NCBI GenBank assembly: GCA_023441055.1
Contig: JAEZQY010000058.1
Span: 1 to 7,744, forward strand
Reading direction: 5' to 3'
DNA length: 7,744 nt
DNA from: Bacillota bacterium
GTDB lineage: Bacteria; Bacillota; Bacilli; Paenibacillales; UBA4045
Position 1 is the first letter of the stretch, and the number at the start of each line of letters is the position of its first letter. Shown piece after piece: positions 1 through 5,457 of the stretch. The notes beneath the pieces are model-generated. The model was not told the DNA's origin, made no database searches, and saw only the letters and a program-made list of their open reading frames with translations. A program made the position numbers and the translations under genes.

Positions 1-352
1 GCGCGGCGTAACCGGCGGTCAGCAGCGCGACGAGCCCGCCGGCCGGCAGGCCCGTGGCCGGCGACTGCCGGGCCGCGAGCAGCCGCGGGCCGGCGAGGAG
101 CACCGCGACGATCCCGGCGGCGAAGAGCAGCGGCAGCCCCAGCAGAACCTTCTCCTGGACGAACCACCAGCCGCGCCCGGCCAGCAGCGCCACGGTGCCC
201 AGCCGGGTGATCGTCACGAGCACCGCGGCGGCGAGCAGGCCCAGCGCGAGGCGGTTGCGGCCGAGCGCGGCGGTCACGCCTGCCGCGAACCACGTCGCGA
301 CACCGAGCAGTGCCACGACGTGGTCCACGAGGATCCATTGGAGCGTGCTCAT
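1..352 (-). CDS. Polytopic membrane protein, N-terminal part (runs off left edge)
   Basis: The reading frame opens with ATG at 352 and stays open for 117 codons to the window edge, so the C-terminus is missing. The start overlaps the TGA of the upstream DUF6220-like gene by 4 nt (ATGA), which implies translational coupling in one operon. The visible part is hydrophobic, with about three to four membrane segments at roughly residues 8-30, 36-58, 68-92 and 103-117. A WWFVQEK motif at residues 62-68 lies between segments 2 and 3. I cannot assign a function from sequence alone. From memory, some actinobacterial multicopper oxidases begin with a similar membrane region, so a membrane-anchored multicopper oxidase is one possibility. 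No copper-binding motif lies inside the window, so this is weak. I am sure it is a real gene from the overlap, open frame and membrane pattern, but not of its product. Confidence 0.72.
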   Translation of the reverse strand, partial: MSTLQWILVDHVVALLGVATWFAAGVTAALGRNRLALGLLAAAVLVTITRLGTVALLAGRGWWFVQEKVLLGLPLLFAAGIVAVLLAGPRLLAARQSPATGLPAGGLVALLTAGYAA

Positions 353-813
353 GAGGCCGTTCGCGCCGAGTCGGCCGCCGGGCCGGTCACAGTGGTGTCC
401 ACGCCGGGCGTGGTCGTCGTGTCCGGCCCCGGCCGGACGCTGCGCAGGATGACGCGGGCGACAGCCACCATCACCAGCCCGTTGACCGCGTGCAGGCCGA
501 ACACGTACCGGCCGACGGCCGAGTCGCCGGCCGAGTCGCCGAACGCCTTGGCGATGACCGCGATCAGGGCCTGCAGGATCCCCAGCCCGGCGACCAGGCC
601 GGACAGGCCGATGATCCGGCCGGGCATCCGCATCACCGCGGCGGCCACCGTCAGCACCACGGCGACGAGGATGCTCCCCAGACCGAGGATCCGGTGGGGG
701 CGGAACGCCTCCTCGTTGGCCTCGTTGCTGAACGCGCCGCTGGCGGCCAGGAAGAACTGCACCACGAGCACGAGCAGCAGGAACGCTGCCAGTCCGGCGA
801 ACACTTTGCGCAT
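349..813 (-). CDS. DUF6220-like four-helix membrane protein
   Basis: This is a 154-residue protein that I recognise, from recall only, as resembling the DUF6220 family of small actinobacterial membrane proteins of unknown function. Four hydrophobic segments are visible at about residues 5-26, 43-62, 65-90 and 103-123. An RPHR motif (His40) lies just before segment 2 and a GLHAVNGL motif (His108) in segment 4. The C-terminal ~30 residues are a Thr/Pro/Ala-rich polar tail, probably disordered. The start MRKVF is preceded by a GGGGAG ribosome site 4 nt upstream. The gene follows the DUF6223-like gene after a 54-nt gap and overlaps the next membrane gene by 4 nt, so the three probably form one operon. 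No enzymatic motif is seen. The two His residues could be structural or could bind a ligand such as heme; that is speculation. Confidence 0.82.
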   Translation of the reverse strand: MRKVFAGLAAFLLLVLVVQFFLAASGAFSNEANEEAFRPHRILGLGSILVAVVLTVAAAVMRMPGRIIGLSGLVAGLGILQALIAVIAKAFGDSAGDSAVGRYVFGLHAVNGLVMVAVARVILRSVRPGPDTTTTPGVDTTVTGPAADSARTAS

Positions 814-867
814 GGGACTCCCCTTCGGGTCGGTTGGGTCACCGGGGTGTTCGGTCGGCGGCGCCGG

Positions 868-1263
868 TCAGGCGGCGCGCCGGGAGCGGGTGAATGCCAG
901 ACCGCCGACGGCGATCCCGATCAGCGCCAGCACGACGGACACGATGGCGCCGCCACGGCCGTTGCCGCTGCCGACACCGCCGTCGGAGCCGGCCAGGGCG
1001 ACCACACCGGCGATCAGGCCGGCCGCCGCGAGCACCAGCGCGGCGATCGCGTTGCCACGACCGCCGCCGCGCCCCGCGGAGCGCAACGCCCACACGCCCA
1101 GGACGAGGCCGAGCAACGCGAGCGCGAGCGCCAGCACGGACCCGGCACGGCCGGAACCACCGTCACCGTCGGCGGCCGTCACCTGCGCGGCCGCCGGCGC
1201 GACGAGTGCAAGCCCACCGAGGACGCCGGTTGCGGCGGCGGTGAGCAGACGACGGATGAACAT
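868..1263 (-). CDS. DUF6223-like small membrane protein with signal peptide
   Basis: The protein has 131 residues from the ATG at 1263. An in-frame ATG 30 nt further upstream (1293) is possible. The 1263 start is preferred because an AAGGGG site precedes it by 5 nt and because the protein then begins as a classic signal peptide: basic MFIRR, a hydrophobic core, then APAAA-Q near residue 26. After a Gly/Asp-rich stretch come three hydrophobic segments at about 41-60, 71-92 and 105-125. They are linked by glycine-rich loops ending in similar Gly-Arg-Gly motifs (residues 64-70 and 98-105). The protein ends in TRSRRAA, a basic cytoplasmic-type tail. The arrangement resembles the DUF6223 family of actinobacteria (from recall), whose function is unknown. 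It is the first gene of a probable three-gene membrane operon behind a 191-nt intergenic region. Confidence 0.78.
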   Translation of the reverse strand: MFIRRLLTAAATGVLGGLALVAPAAAQVTAADGDGGSGRAGSVLALALALLGLVLGVWALRSAGRGGGRGNAIAALVLAAAGLIAGVVALAGSDGGVGSGNGRGGAIVSVVLALIGIAVGGLAFTRSRRAA

Positions 1264-1310
1264 GGGAGCCCCTTCGGCTGCGGGAACAGGCATCTGCGCC
1301 AGCGTAGGTA

Positions 1311-1330
1311 ACGACTCCGCTACGGGTCGT
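1311..1330 (-). repeat. Bulged hairpin upstream of the DUF6223-like gene
   Basis: ACGAC then CCG pairs with CGG then GTCGT around a 3-nt loop CTA, giving eight base pairs with one bulged T. It lies about 50 nt upstream of the DUF6223-like start codon. It could form in a 5' leader RNA or mark an operator. No function is shown. Confidence 0.35.
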
Positions 1331-1414
1331 CATGCCGATGGAGACAATCGATCTACTGCGGTGACGGTATTCCCGCGGTGCGGCGTCTGCGCGCGGAGCA
1401 GCCGTATACCGCAG

Positions 1415-1428
1415 TCGCAGCACTGCGA
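1415..1428. repeat. 14-bp palindrome TCGCAG-CA-CTGCGA
   Basis: This is a perfect 6-bp inverted repeat with a 2-bp centre. It lies between the response-regulator terminator hairpin and the membrane-protein operon. Its size and symmetry suit a dimeric DNA-binding protein, possibly the adjacent NarL-type regulator, but its sequence does not identify a known operator. It could also be a secondary stem of the neighbouring terminator. Confidence 0.35.
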
Positions 1429-1434
1429 GCGACA

Positions 1435-1456
1435 GACCGGGCCGTGCCGCCCGGTC
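1435..1456 (-). terminator. GC-rich hairpin at the end of the two-component operon
   Basis: On the minus strand GACCGGGC pairs perfectly with GCCCGGTC (8 bp) around a 6-nt loop. The first arm overlaps the TGA stop of the response regulator (1455-1457). No T-tract follows, which is common for actinobacterial terminator hairpins. Its position directly at the gene end supports termination or 3'-end protection of the kinase-regulator mRNA. Confidence 0.6.
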
Positions 1457-2117
1457 AGCGATTGCCGGGTGACACCAGGCCGGACTCGTAGGCGAACACC
1501 ACCAGCTGTGCGCGGTCACGGGCCTGGAGCTTGGTCATGGCGCGGTTGACGTGGGTCTTCGCGGTCAGCGGGCTGATCACCATGCGATCGGCGATCTCGT
1601 CGTTGGACAGGCCCCGGGCGGCCAGCGCGACCGCCTCGCGTTCCCGGTTGGTCAGCTCCTCCATGCCGGGCGTGACGTCCGCGCAGAGCGGCTCCGACAC
1701 GTACCTGTTGATCAGCATCCGGGTGATCGACGGCGCGAGCAGCGCGTCCCCGCGCGCGGCGACCCGCACGGCGTGCAGCAGGTCGTCCGGCTCGATGTCC
1801 TTGACCAGGAAGCCGGTGGCGCCGGCGCGCAGCGCGTGGAAGACGTACTCGTCGAGGCCGTAGTTGGTCAGGATGACCACGCGTACCCCGGCCAGCGCCG
1901 GGTCCGCGACGATCTGCCGGGTCGTCTCGACGCCGTCCATGACCGGCATCTGGATGTCGATCAGGGCGAGGTCGGGCAGGTGGTGCCGGGCCAGGGCCAG
2001 GCCCTCCCGGCCGTTCCCGCCCTCGGCCACCACCTCGATGTCGTCCTCGGCGTCCAGCAGCGCGCGGAACCCGCTGCGCAGCAGCGGCTGGTCGTCGAGC
2101 AGCATGATCCTGATCAT
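1455..2117 (-). CDS. NarL/FixJ-family response regulator
   Basis: This 220-residue two-domain transcription factor receives a phosphate from the overlapping histidine kinase and binds DNA. The receiver domain (about 1-120) has the acidic pair Asp8-Asp9, the phospho-acceptor Asp54 in ALIDIQMP, the switch Thr84 and Lys106 in LVKD. All key residues are intact, so it should be phosphorylatable. The C-terminal LuxR-type helix-turn-helix spans about 152-215, with LTNRERE, GLSNDEIA and TAKTHVNRAMTKL. Length is typical of the family. The ATG overlaps the kinase TGA by 4 nt (ATGA) with no strong ribosome site, so translation is probably coupled. A hairpin overlapping its stop codon ends the operon. 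Its targets cannot be read from sequence. Candidates are its own promoter, the membrane-protein genes downstream and the prenyltransferase operon upstream. The family assignment is secure. Confidence 0.95.
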   Translation of the reverse strand: MIRIMLLDDQPLLRSGFRALLDAEDDIEVVAEGGNGREGLALARHHLPDLALIDIQMPVMDGVETTRQIVADPALAGVRVVILTNYGLDEYVFHALRAGATGFLVKDIEPDDLLHAVRVAARGDALLAPSITRMLINRYVSEPLCADVTPGMEELTNREREAVALAARGLSNDEIADRMVISPLTAKTHVNRAMTKLQARDRAQLVVFAYESGLVSPGNR

Positions 2118-3247
2118 GGGACGCGCACCACCGGGAGTTCTGCCTGGACGGTGAACCCGCCGCCGCTGCGGGGTTCCGCCCGGAGCCGGCCGCCCAGCGC
2201 GAGGACCCGCTCGTGCATCCCGAGCAGCCCGACGCCGGGCACCGGGGCGACGCCCGGCCGGGCCGTGCCGTCGTCGTCGATCCGGATGCTCAGCGCGTCC
2301 GGGCGGTAGTCGATGCGGACCGCGGCGGCCGCGGCGGAGGCGTGCCGGGCCGTGTTGGTGAGCGACTCCTGGACGATCCGGTACGCGGTACGGCCCACCG
2401 CCTCCGGCACGTCCCGCTGGTCACCCTCGATCGTCAGCGTGGTGGCCAGGCCGATCTTCTCGGCCCCGGCCAGCAGTTCCGGGAGGTGGTCGAGCCCGTG
2501 CGACGGGGACTTGGTCAGGTCGCGCAGCGTCTCCAGGGTCGCGCGCAGCTCCCGGGTCGCCGCCCGGCCGGCCTCCTGGATCGCCAGCAGCGACTCCGGC
2601 ACCTGCTCGCCGCGCTTACGGGCCAGGTGGACCGCGACCTCCGCCTGCACCTTGATGATCGAGATCTGGTGGGTGAGCGAGTCGTGCAGCTCCCGTGCGA
2701 TGTGCAGCCGCTCCTGGGTCGCGCGCAGCCGGGCGGTCTCCTCGCGGGTGCGCTCCGCCTCGTCCGCCCGCCGCTCGGCCTGCCGCAACGCCTCACCGGC
2801 CGCCGCCGCGGCGACCAGCCAGGCCAGTTCGAGCACGCCCCGCGACTGCGCGAGCGCCTCCTTGAGGGCGCCGTCCGCCGGCGAGGCCATGATCGCCAGC
2901 GGCAGCACGACGAGCAGGGCCGCGCTCACCCCGAGCGTGACGAGCCGGTGCCCGGCCCGGACCGCCGCGTACACCGCGAACAGGTACGCGATGGCCGGCA
3001 CCCCGAAGCCGACCGCGTTGTAGCCCACCACGCACAGCCCGGTGGCGACCAGCACGGCGACCGGAGCCCGGCGACTGGCGGCCAGCGCCAGGCCGCTCGC
3101 CACCACCAGCGCGTAGCCGAGCAGCCCGAGGCCGTCGGGGGCGGGATGGTCACCGGCCAGCGCGCTGATCAGCAGCACCGCCGCCACACCGACCGCGATG
3201 ACCCAGTTCTTCACCCGGGCCCACACACTGGACAGTCCAGTCCTCAT
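2114..3247 (-). CDS. Membrane sensor histidine kinase, NarL-partner (HisKA_3) type
   Basis: This 377-residue sensor kinase autophosphorylates on His and passes the phosphate to the overlapping response regulator. About five hydrophobic segments fill the N-terminal 150 residues (near 15-31, 39-58, 62-97, 101-121 and 138-152), with no sizeable extracytoplasmic domain. It therefore probably senses a membrane or envelope signal, or a small lipophilic molecule. A charged helix (154-185) leads to the dimerisation/phospho-acceptor motif ARELHDSLTHQ with His188. The ATPase domain has the N-box Asn298 (QESLTNTARHA), G1 motif IDDDG (323-327) and G2 motif GVGLLGMHER (338-347), and ends with the usual GGGFTV strand. 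The ATG at 3247 lacks a Shine-Dalgarno but has a -10-like hexamer exactly 6 nt upstream, which fits a leaderless mRNA. GTG codons 8 and 12 are less likely starts. Activity is expected; the stimulus is unknown. Confidence 0.93.
   Translation of the reverse strand: MRTGLSSVWARVKNWVIAVGVAAVLLISALAGDHPAPDGLGLLGYALVVASGLALAASRRAPVAVLVATGLCVVGYNAVGFGVPAIAYLFAVYAAVRAGHRLVTLGVSAALLVVLPLAIMASPADGALKEALAQSRGVLELAWLVAAAAAGEALRQAERRADEAERTREETARLRATQERLHIARELHDSLTHQISIIKVQAEVAVHLARKRGEQVPESLLAIQEAGRAATRELRATLETLRDLTKSPSHGLDHLPELLAGAEKIGLATTLTIEGDQRDVPEAVGRTAYRIVQESLTNTARHASAAAAAVRIDYRPDALSIRIDDDGTARPGVAPVPGVGLLGMHERVLALGGRLRAEPRSGGGFTVQAELPVVRVP
3227..3241. repeat. 15-bp perfect palindrome at the start of the kinase gene
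   Basis: ACTGGAC and GTCCAGT are separated by one base, inside codons 3-7 of the histidine kinase gene. Measured from the proposed leaderless start it spans +7 to +21, a position where a bound repressor or autoregulator would block transcription. As RNA the 1-nt centre makes a tight hairpin unlikely unless the inner pairs open, so a DNA-level operator is the better reading. It may also be chance. Confidence 0.4.
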
Positions 3248-3253
3248 AATCGC

Positions 3254-3259
3254 ACTTTA
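3254..3259 (-). promoter_or_regulatory. Candidate -10 hexamer TAAAGT for a leaderless kinase-regulator mRNA
   Basis: The hexamer fits the actinobacterial TAnnnT consensus and lies at -12 to -7 relative to the A of the kinase ATG. That is the spacing expected when transcription starts on the start codon itself. No ribosome site precedes the ATG, which agrees with a leaderless transcript. A -35 element is not convincing. Confidence 0.5.
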
Positions 3260-3303
3260 GCGGAGGGTGCCAGGGTTGAGCCCCGAGCGAACAGGCATTG
3301 ATC

Positions 3304-3330
3304 CCGGTGCCACCGGCCGGGCGGCACCGG
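3304..3330 (-). terminator. GC-rich hairpin after the prenyltransferase gene
   Basis: A perfect 8-bp stem (GGCACCGG arm with CCGGTGCC arm) encloses an 11-nt loop. It begins 7 nt after the prenyltransferase stop codon on the minus strand. There is no T-tract. It lies between the end of the mevalonate/prenyltransferase operon and the kinase promoter and probably separates the two units. Confidence 0.6.
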
Positions 3331-3337
3331 CGGGTGT

Positions 3338-4228
3338 TCAAATGAAGTTCACCGCGCCCGGCTTCCATTTGTAGTGCGACTCGAGTTTGTAGTACTCGCC
3401 CTTCGGGGTCAGCGCCACGCCGTAGACGAACTTGCGGTCCCCGCCGCCGTACGGAACGCTTTTCACGAACTTCTCGATCTCCGGTTCCACGGGTACGGGA
3501 AGCGTGGTCAGATCCGTTGTCGCCGCGGCGTAGCAGATCCGTTCGATCTCCGGGGAGTCCCAGCCCAGCGTCACGTAGAGCCCGAACGCCCCGGCGCCGA
3601 GCCGCAGCATCTGCTCGCTCGGCTCGGCCATCCCGGTCCGCCGCAGCGTCGACCGGATCGTCTCCGGCTCGAAGCACTCGCGCGGTACGTCGTTGAAGTA
3701 GACGTTCACGGTCCGGGCCGGGTAGTCGAAGCCCAGCACGCCGACCCGGTCGTCGAGACCGTGCCGGGTGAAGAACCCGGCGTTCGCGGCGAGACTGCGG
3801 GGCATCGCCGGGATGCCGGCGAGCGCCGAGGCCACCTGCAACTCGTCCGGGGCGAAGGCCGCGTAGATCTTCTTGAAGCCGCCGACCACCCCGAAGTCGA
3901 TGCCGTGGCTCTCCACCGGGCAGCGCCGGTGCACCTCGGCGAGCAGGCCGCCGATGGGGTGGTCGGTCCGCGGGGTGAGGCCCCGGGCGATCGCCGAGGC
4001 GTACGGGTCCCGGTCGTCCGGATGCGTCCGGAACCGGCAGTCCAGCTCGCCCGCGTGACGCAGCGCGGTCGCCACCCGGAAGGCGACCACCGCCTCGGGA
4101 TGCGCGAACGCGTCGCCGTACGCGGACAGGACGGGCCAGACCCGGTCGCGCGAACAGGGCACGTCCAGCTGCCGGGCCGATTCCTCGATGGTCGAGTAGA
4201 GCTCGGCCACCTCGGGAGTTCCGGACAT
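3338..4228 (-). CDS. NphB-like aromatic prenyltransferase (ABBA fold)
   Basis: This soluble 296-residue enzyme of the CloQ/NphB family transfers an isoprenyl chain from DMAPP or GPP to an aromatic acceptor. The match to NphB, aligned from memory, runs over nearly the whole length, with shared motifs HxxxELD, DPYA, GGFKK, VNVYF and PKGEYYKL. Diphosphate-contacting residues are kept: Lys120, Asn175, Tyr218, Arg230 and Lys281 (NphB Lys119, Asn173, Tyr216, Arg228, Lys284). Asp63 matches the Mg2+-linked Asp62 of NphB, but the neighbour two on is Arg65 instead of Ser64, a change linked to Mg2+-independent relatives. NphB Lys169 aligns with Ala171. Acceptor-side positions also differ: Gly216, Glu283 and His285 replace Ser214, Gly286 and Tyr288. 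The C-terminus is about 8 residues shorter than in NphB. The ATG at 4228 is chosen over 4243 because GGAGGA lies just upstream of it. It follows the mevalonate genes by 51 nt, which fits a role using their product. The acceptor is unknown. Confidence 0.92.
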   Translation of the reverse strand: MSGTPEVAELYSTIEESARQLDVPCSRDRVWPVLSAYGDAFAHPEAVVAFRVATALRHAGELDCRFRTHPDDRDPYASAIARGLTPRTDHPIGGLLAEVHRRCPVESHGIDFGVVGGFKKIYAAFAPDELQVASALAGIPAMPRSLAANAGFFTRHGLDDRVGVLGFDYPARTVNVYFNDVPRECFEPETIRSTLRRTGMAEPSEQMLRLGAGAFGLYVTLGWDSPEIERICYAAATTDLTTLPVPVEPEIEKFVKSVPYGGGDRKFVYGVALTPKGEYYKLESHYKWKPGAVNFI

Positions 4229-4231
4229 CGA

Positions 4232-4237
4232 TCCTCC
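4232..4237 (-). promoter_or_regulatory. Ribosome binding site that fixes the prenyltransferase start
   Basis: GGAGGA ends 3 nt before the ATG at 4228. The upstream in-frame ATG (4243) has no such site, and the site itself would lie inside its reading frame. The protein starting at 4228 aligns with the N-terminus of NphB. Confidence 0.75.
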
Positions 4238-4263
4238 AAGCATGTGTCGTTCGGTCGGGGCGC

Positions 4264-4276
4264 CCGGCGTGGCCGG
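4264..4276 (-). repeat. Small hairpin between HMG-CoA synthase and prenyltransferase
   Basis: CCGGC and GCCGG (5 bp) face a 3-nt loop, 3 nt after the TAG stop of the synthase. It is too short to be a convincing full terminator. It could partially attenuate transcription into, or stabilise the mRNA of, the prenyltransferase gene. Confidence 0.3.
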
Positions 4277-4279
4277 TCG

Positions 4280-5455
4280 CTATCGCGGCTCGTAGACGCG
4301 CTTGTGGCCGGAGAGCCCGGCCAGCCGGTACGGGCCGGTGGTCACCGCCGGCACGGGATAGTCACCGCCGTCGACCGGGAAGGCGTGCTCGTGCAGCTCC
4401 CGGTACGTGTCGTAGTCGACCTCCTGCCGCCGGTCGATCGCCGCCCGGTGCTGGTCGGGTCGCGTGTGCTCGCGGTACCCGGGCACGACGGTGCCGGCGA
4501 AGAACTCGGCGACACTGCCGGACCCGTAGCTGAGGAAGCCGACGGTCCGGCCGCTCAGGTCGTCGGCGGTGTCGAGCAGCGCCGCGAGCCCGAGGTACAT
4601 CGACGCGGTGTAGCTGTTGCCGATCTCGGCGTTGTACCCGGTGGTGTGCCCGATGGCGCCGGCGACCAGCACGTCGTCGACGTCGCGCCCGCAGTAGTTG
4701 AGCAGGTGCCGGTGCGCCTTGTCGGCCATCCTGGGGAACGGCTGGTGGTAGCAGAACGCGCCGAACTCGTCCAGCGCGCGGCCGCCGCGCTCGGTGTAGT
4801 CCTTCCACGAGCCCTCCACCGCCTGCAGGTAGGCGGAGATGGACTCGTGCCCGTCGACCAGGGCGGTGGTGCGGTAGTTCGGCCGCCAGAAGTCCATGAC
4901 GTCGGCGGTGAACATGCCCGACGGGTCCTCGACGCGTACCAGAGCCGGGTCCGCGCCGACGAGCATGGCGACCGCCGCGGCGCCCTGGGTCGCCTCGCCG
5001 GGCTCGCCCAGCGCGTACCTCGACACGTCGCTGGCGATCACCAGGACCTGCTGCGACGGGTCGCGGTGCACCAGGCCGACGGCGAACTGCAGTCCCGCCG
5101 TACCGCCGTAGCAGGCCTGCTTCAGCTCGACCACCCGGGTGGCCGAGGGGAAGCCGAGCAGGGAGTGGACGTGTATCCCGGCCGCCTTCGCCTGGTCGAC
5201 CGACGACTCGGTGGCGAACACGATGGTCCGGATCCGGTCGGTGCCGTGGCGGGCGACGACCGGCGCGGCGGCGGCAGCGGCCATGGTCACGATGTCCTCG
5301 TCCGGGGCGGGCACGCTCATCGCCCGCAGGCCGATGCCCCGGTGGTACTTGGCCACGTCGGTGCCGTTGGTAGCGGCCAGCGTGGCATGCGTCAGCACGT
5401 GGTGCGTCGTCGCGGCGGACAGGTCGTGGATGCCGACGGCGGGTCGCTCGGCCAT
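4280..5455 (-). CDS. mvaS: Hydroxymethylglutaryl-CoA synthase
   Basis: This enzyme condenses acetyl-CoA with acetoacetyl-CoA to give HMG-CoA, the entry step of the mevalonate pathway, in the cytoplasm. The 391-residue protein has the thiolase-like fold and the full catalytic set: Glu83 in ATESSVDQAK, the acyl-carrying Cys115 in ELKQACYGG, and His237 in FCYHQPFPRMADKA. The conserved GNSYTASMYLGL (279-290) and LSYGSGSVAEFF (308-319) motifs are present. Length is that of bacterial HMG-CoA synthases. Its ATG lies 2 nt after the reductase TGA, with GGAG 7 nt before it, so the two are co-translated. It is the only complete gene here ending in TAG, and is followed by a small hairpin before the prenyltransferase. 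The synthase is immediately downstream of the reductase, as in the Streptomyces sp. CL190 cluster. Nothing suggests inactivation. Confidence 0.96.
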   Translation of the reverse strand: MAERPAVGIHDLSAATTHHVLTHATLAATNGTDVAKYHRGIGLRAMSVPAPDEDIVTMAAAAAAPVVARHGTDRIRTIVFATESSVDQAKAAGIHVHSLLGFPSATRVVELKQACYGGTAGLQFAVGLVHRDPSQQVLVIASDVSRYALGEPGEATQGAAAVAMLVGADPALVRVEDPSGMFTADVMDFWRPNYRTTALVDGHESISAYLQAVEGSWKDYTERGGRALDEFGAFCYHQPFPRMADKAHRHLLNYCGRDVDDVLVAGAIGHTTGYNAEIGNSYTASMYLGLAALLDTADDLSGRTVGFLSYGSGSVAEFFAGTVVPGYREHTRPDQHRAAIDRRQEVDYDTYRELHEHAFPVDGGDYPVPAVTTGPYRLAGLSGHKRVYEPR

Positions 5456-5457
5456 CG

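Larger units (their letters stand above)
1264..1454. other. Intergenic region, probable promoter region of the membrane-protein operon
   Basis: This 191-nt stretch separates the response regulator from the DUF6223-like gene and has no supported ORF. It is less GC-rich in places than its surroundings. Besides the terminator-like hairpin at its right end, it holds several inverted repeats: 1311-1330, 1415-1428, and a pair ACTGCGGT (1355-1362) / ACCGCAGT (1408-1415) 45 nt apart. A promoter for the leftward operon must lie here if the hairpin ends the upstream transcript. A TACGCT hexamer on the minus strand fits a -10 loosely, but I see no convincing -35, so I do not call a specific promoter. 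Confidence 0.5.

Noticed and set aside
320..1549. A 409-codon plus-strand frame over the membrane-protein genes
   Set aside because: The product is Pro/Ala/Arg/Thr low-complexity, with no motif. The opposite strand gives coherent membrane proteins with ribosome sites and an ATGA overlap.
2213..3301. A 362-codon plus-strand frame over the histidine kinase
   Set aside because: It is antisense to intact kinase motifs (H, N, G1, G2) and its translation resembles no family.
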